DNA from: Muribaculaceae bacterium
GTDB lineage: Bacteria > Bacteroidota > Bacteroidia > Bacteroidales > Muribaculaceae
DNA: 5,802 nt
NCBI GenBank assembly: GCA_029056365.1
Contig: JAIDBM010000179.1
Span: 1 to 5,802 of the forward strand
Direction: 5' to 3'
Shown here: piece after piece, positions 5,561-5,802 of the stretch
Numbering within the stretch: the stretch's first letter is position 1
Layout of the letters: the number at the start of each line of letters is the position of its first letter
Made by a program: the position numbers and the translations under genes
The notes under the pieces: generated by a model
What the model saw: the letters and a program-made list of their open reading frames with translations, nothing else
Told to the model about the DNA's origin: nothing
Databases searched by the model: none

Positions 5561-5802
5561 GCAGGCGAGTGCCAGTGAATAGAGTTTGCTGTTGTCGTGG
5601 TCGGCGCGCGACGGTATCACCACCGGGGCAGTGGTGCCACGGAGCACACCGGCCATGGGAGCGTCGCAGAAGAACGATACAGTCTTATAGAATGTATTGG
5701 CTGCCGTGAGAATAGGGAAGATGAGCACATCGGCCTTTCCGGCGACGGGAGAGTCGATTCCTTTGATTTCGGCGCTGTGGTGGTCGCAGGCGGTCTTCAC
5801 GT
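5552..5802 (-). CDS. ptb: Phosphate butyryltransferase, C-terminal part (partial)
   Basis: About 83 codons are visible; the gene continues past the right edge, so no true start is present. The GTG near 5800 is an internal valine. The protein reads DHHSAEIKGIDSPVAGKADV, then LIFP, then AANTFYKTVSFFC, then APMAGVLRGTTAPVVIPSRA, and ends SKLYSLALACLL. This is the conserved C-terminal half of the phosphate acetyl/butyryltransferase family, including the SPVAGKAD and GTTAPVV segments. The enzyme transfers an acyl group from butyryl-CoA (or a related acyl-CoA) to phosphate in the cytoplasm, supplying butyryl phosphate to the kinase encoded next. Assignment as ptb rather than pta rests mainly on the adjacent buk. 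Confidence 0.9.
   Translation of the reverse strand, partial: VKTACDHHSAEIKGIDSPVAGKADVLIFPILTAANTFYKTVSFFCDAPMAGVLRGTTAPVVIPSRADHDNSKLYSLALACLL

Overview
The window looks like a chromosomal segment of a Bacteroidota, order Bacteroidales. The evidence is a type IX secretion/gliding gene pair (gldM end, gldN), an exported DUF1573 protein, Bacteroidota-type promoters (TTG, 19-nt spacer, TAnnTTTG) and no Shine-Dalgarno sites. The GC-rich codon use together with a ptb-buk pair would suit Muribaculaceae, but that placement is an inference. No mobile element, CRISPR array or tRNA was found, and no gene-free stretch reaches 300 bases.

Left half (+ strand, 1-2997): one compact operon running in from outside the window. 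It holds the last 40 codons of gldM, then gldN, then a short RsmI-like SAM-dependent methyltransferase, then a WalJ/YycJ-like metallo-beta-lactamase-fold hydrolase. gldN follows gldM after 8 nt. The next two junctions overlap (TAATG and ATGA), so translation is probably coupled. GldM and GldN are parts of the type IX secretion machine in the cell envelope. The last two genes are cytoplasmic enzymes with no evident link to secretion.

Middle (2998-4391): a convergent intergenic region of about 135 bases with three hairpins and a candidate minus-strand promoter. It is followed on the minus strand by a secreted DUF1573 protein (3133-4200). Upstream of that lies a complete gene for the small bacterial SRP RNA (4247-4340, minus), with its own promoter, closing stem, conserved apical motif and T-tract terminator. 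The SRP RNA gene is the main non-protein gene here and is easily missed by ORF-based annotation.

Right end (4392-5802, minus): butyrate kinase (buk), preceded by the 3' end of phosphate butyryltransferase (ptb). Together these convert an acyl-CoA such as butyryl-CoA through acyl phosphate to the free acid and ATP. A perfect 30-bp direct repeat (period 31) lies across the ptb stop and the ptb-buk gap. It creates a possible 20-codon upstream ORF whose stop overlaps the buk start as ATGA.

Most of the window is ordinary core genome. The points most worth a second look are the repeat-dependent upstream ORF before buk, the candidate short minus-strand transcript at about 3018-3079, the inverted repeat over the SRP RNA promoter, and the strongly basic tail of GldN. 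I see no clear sign of a wholly new multi-gene system.
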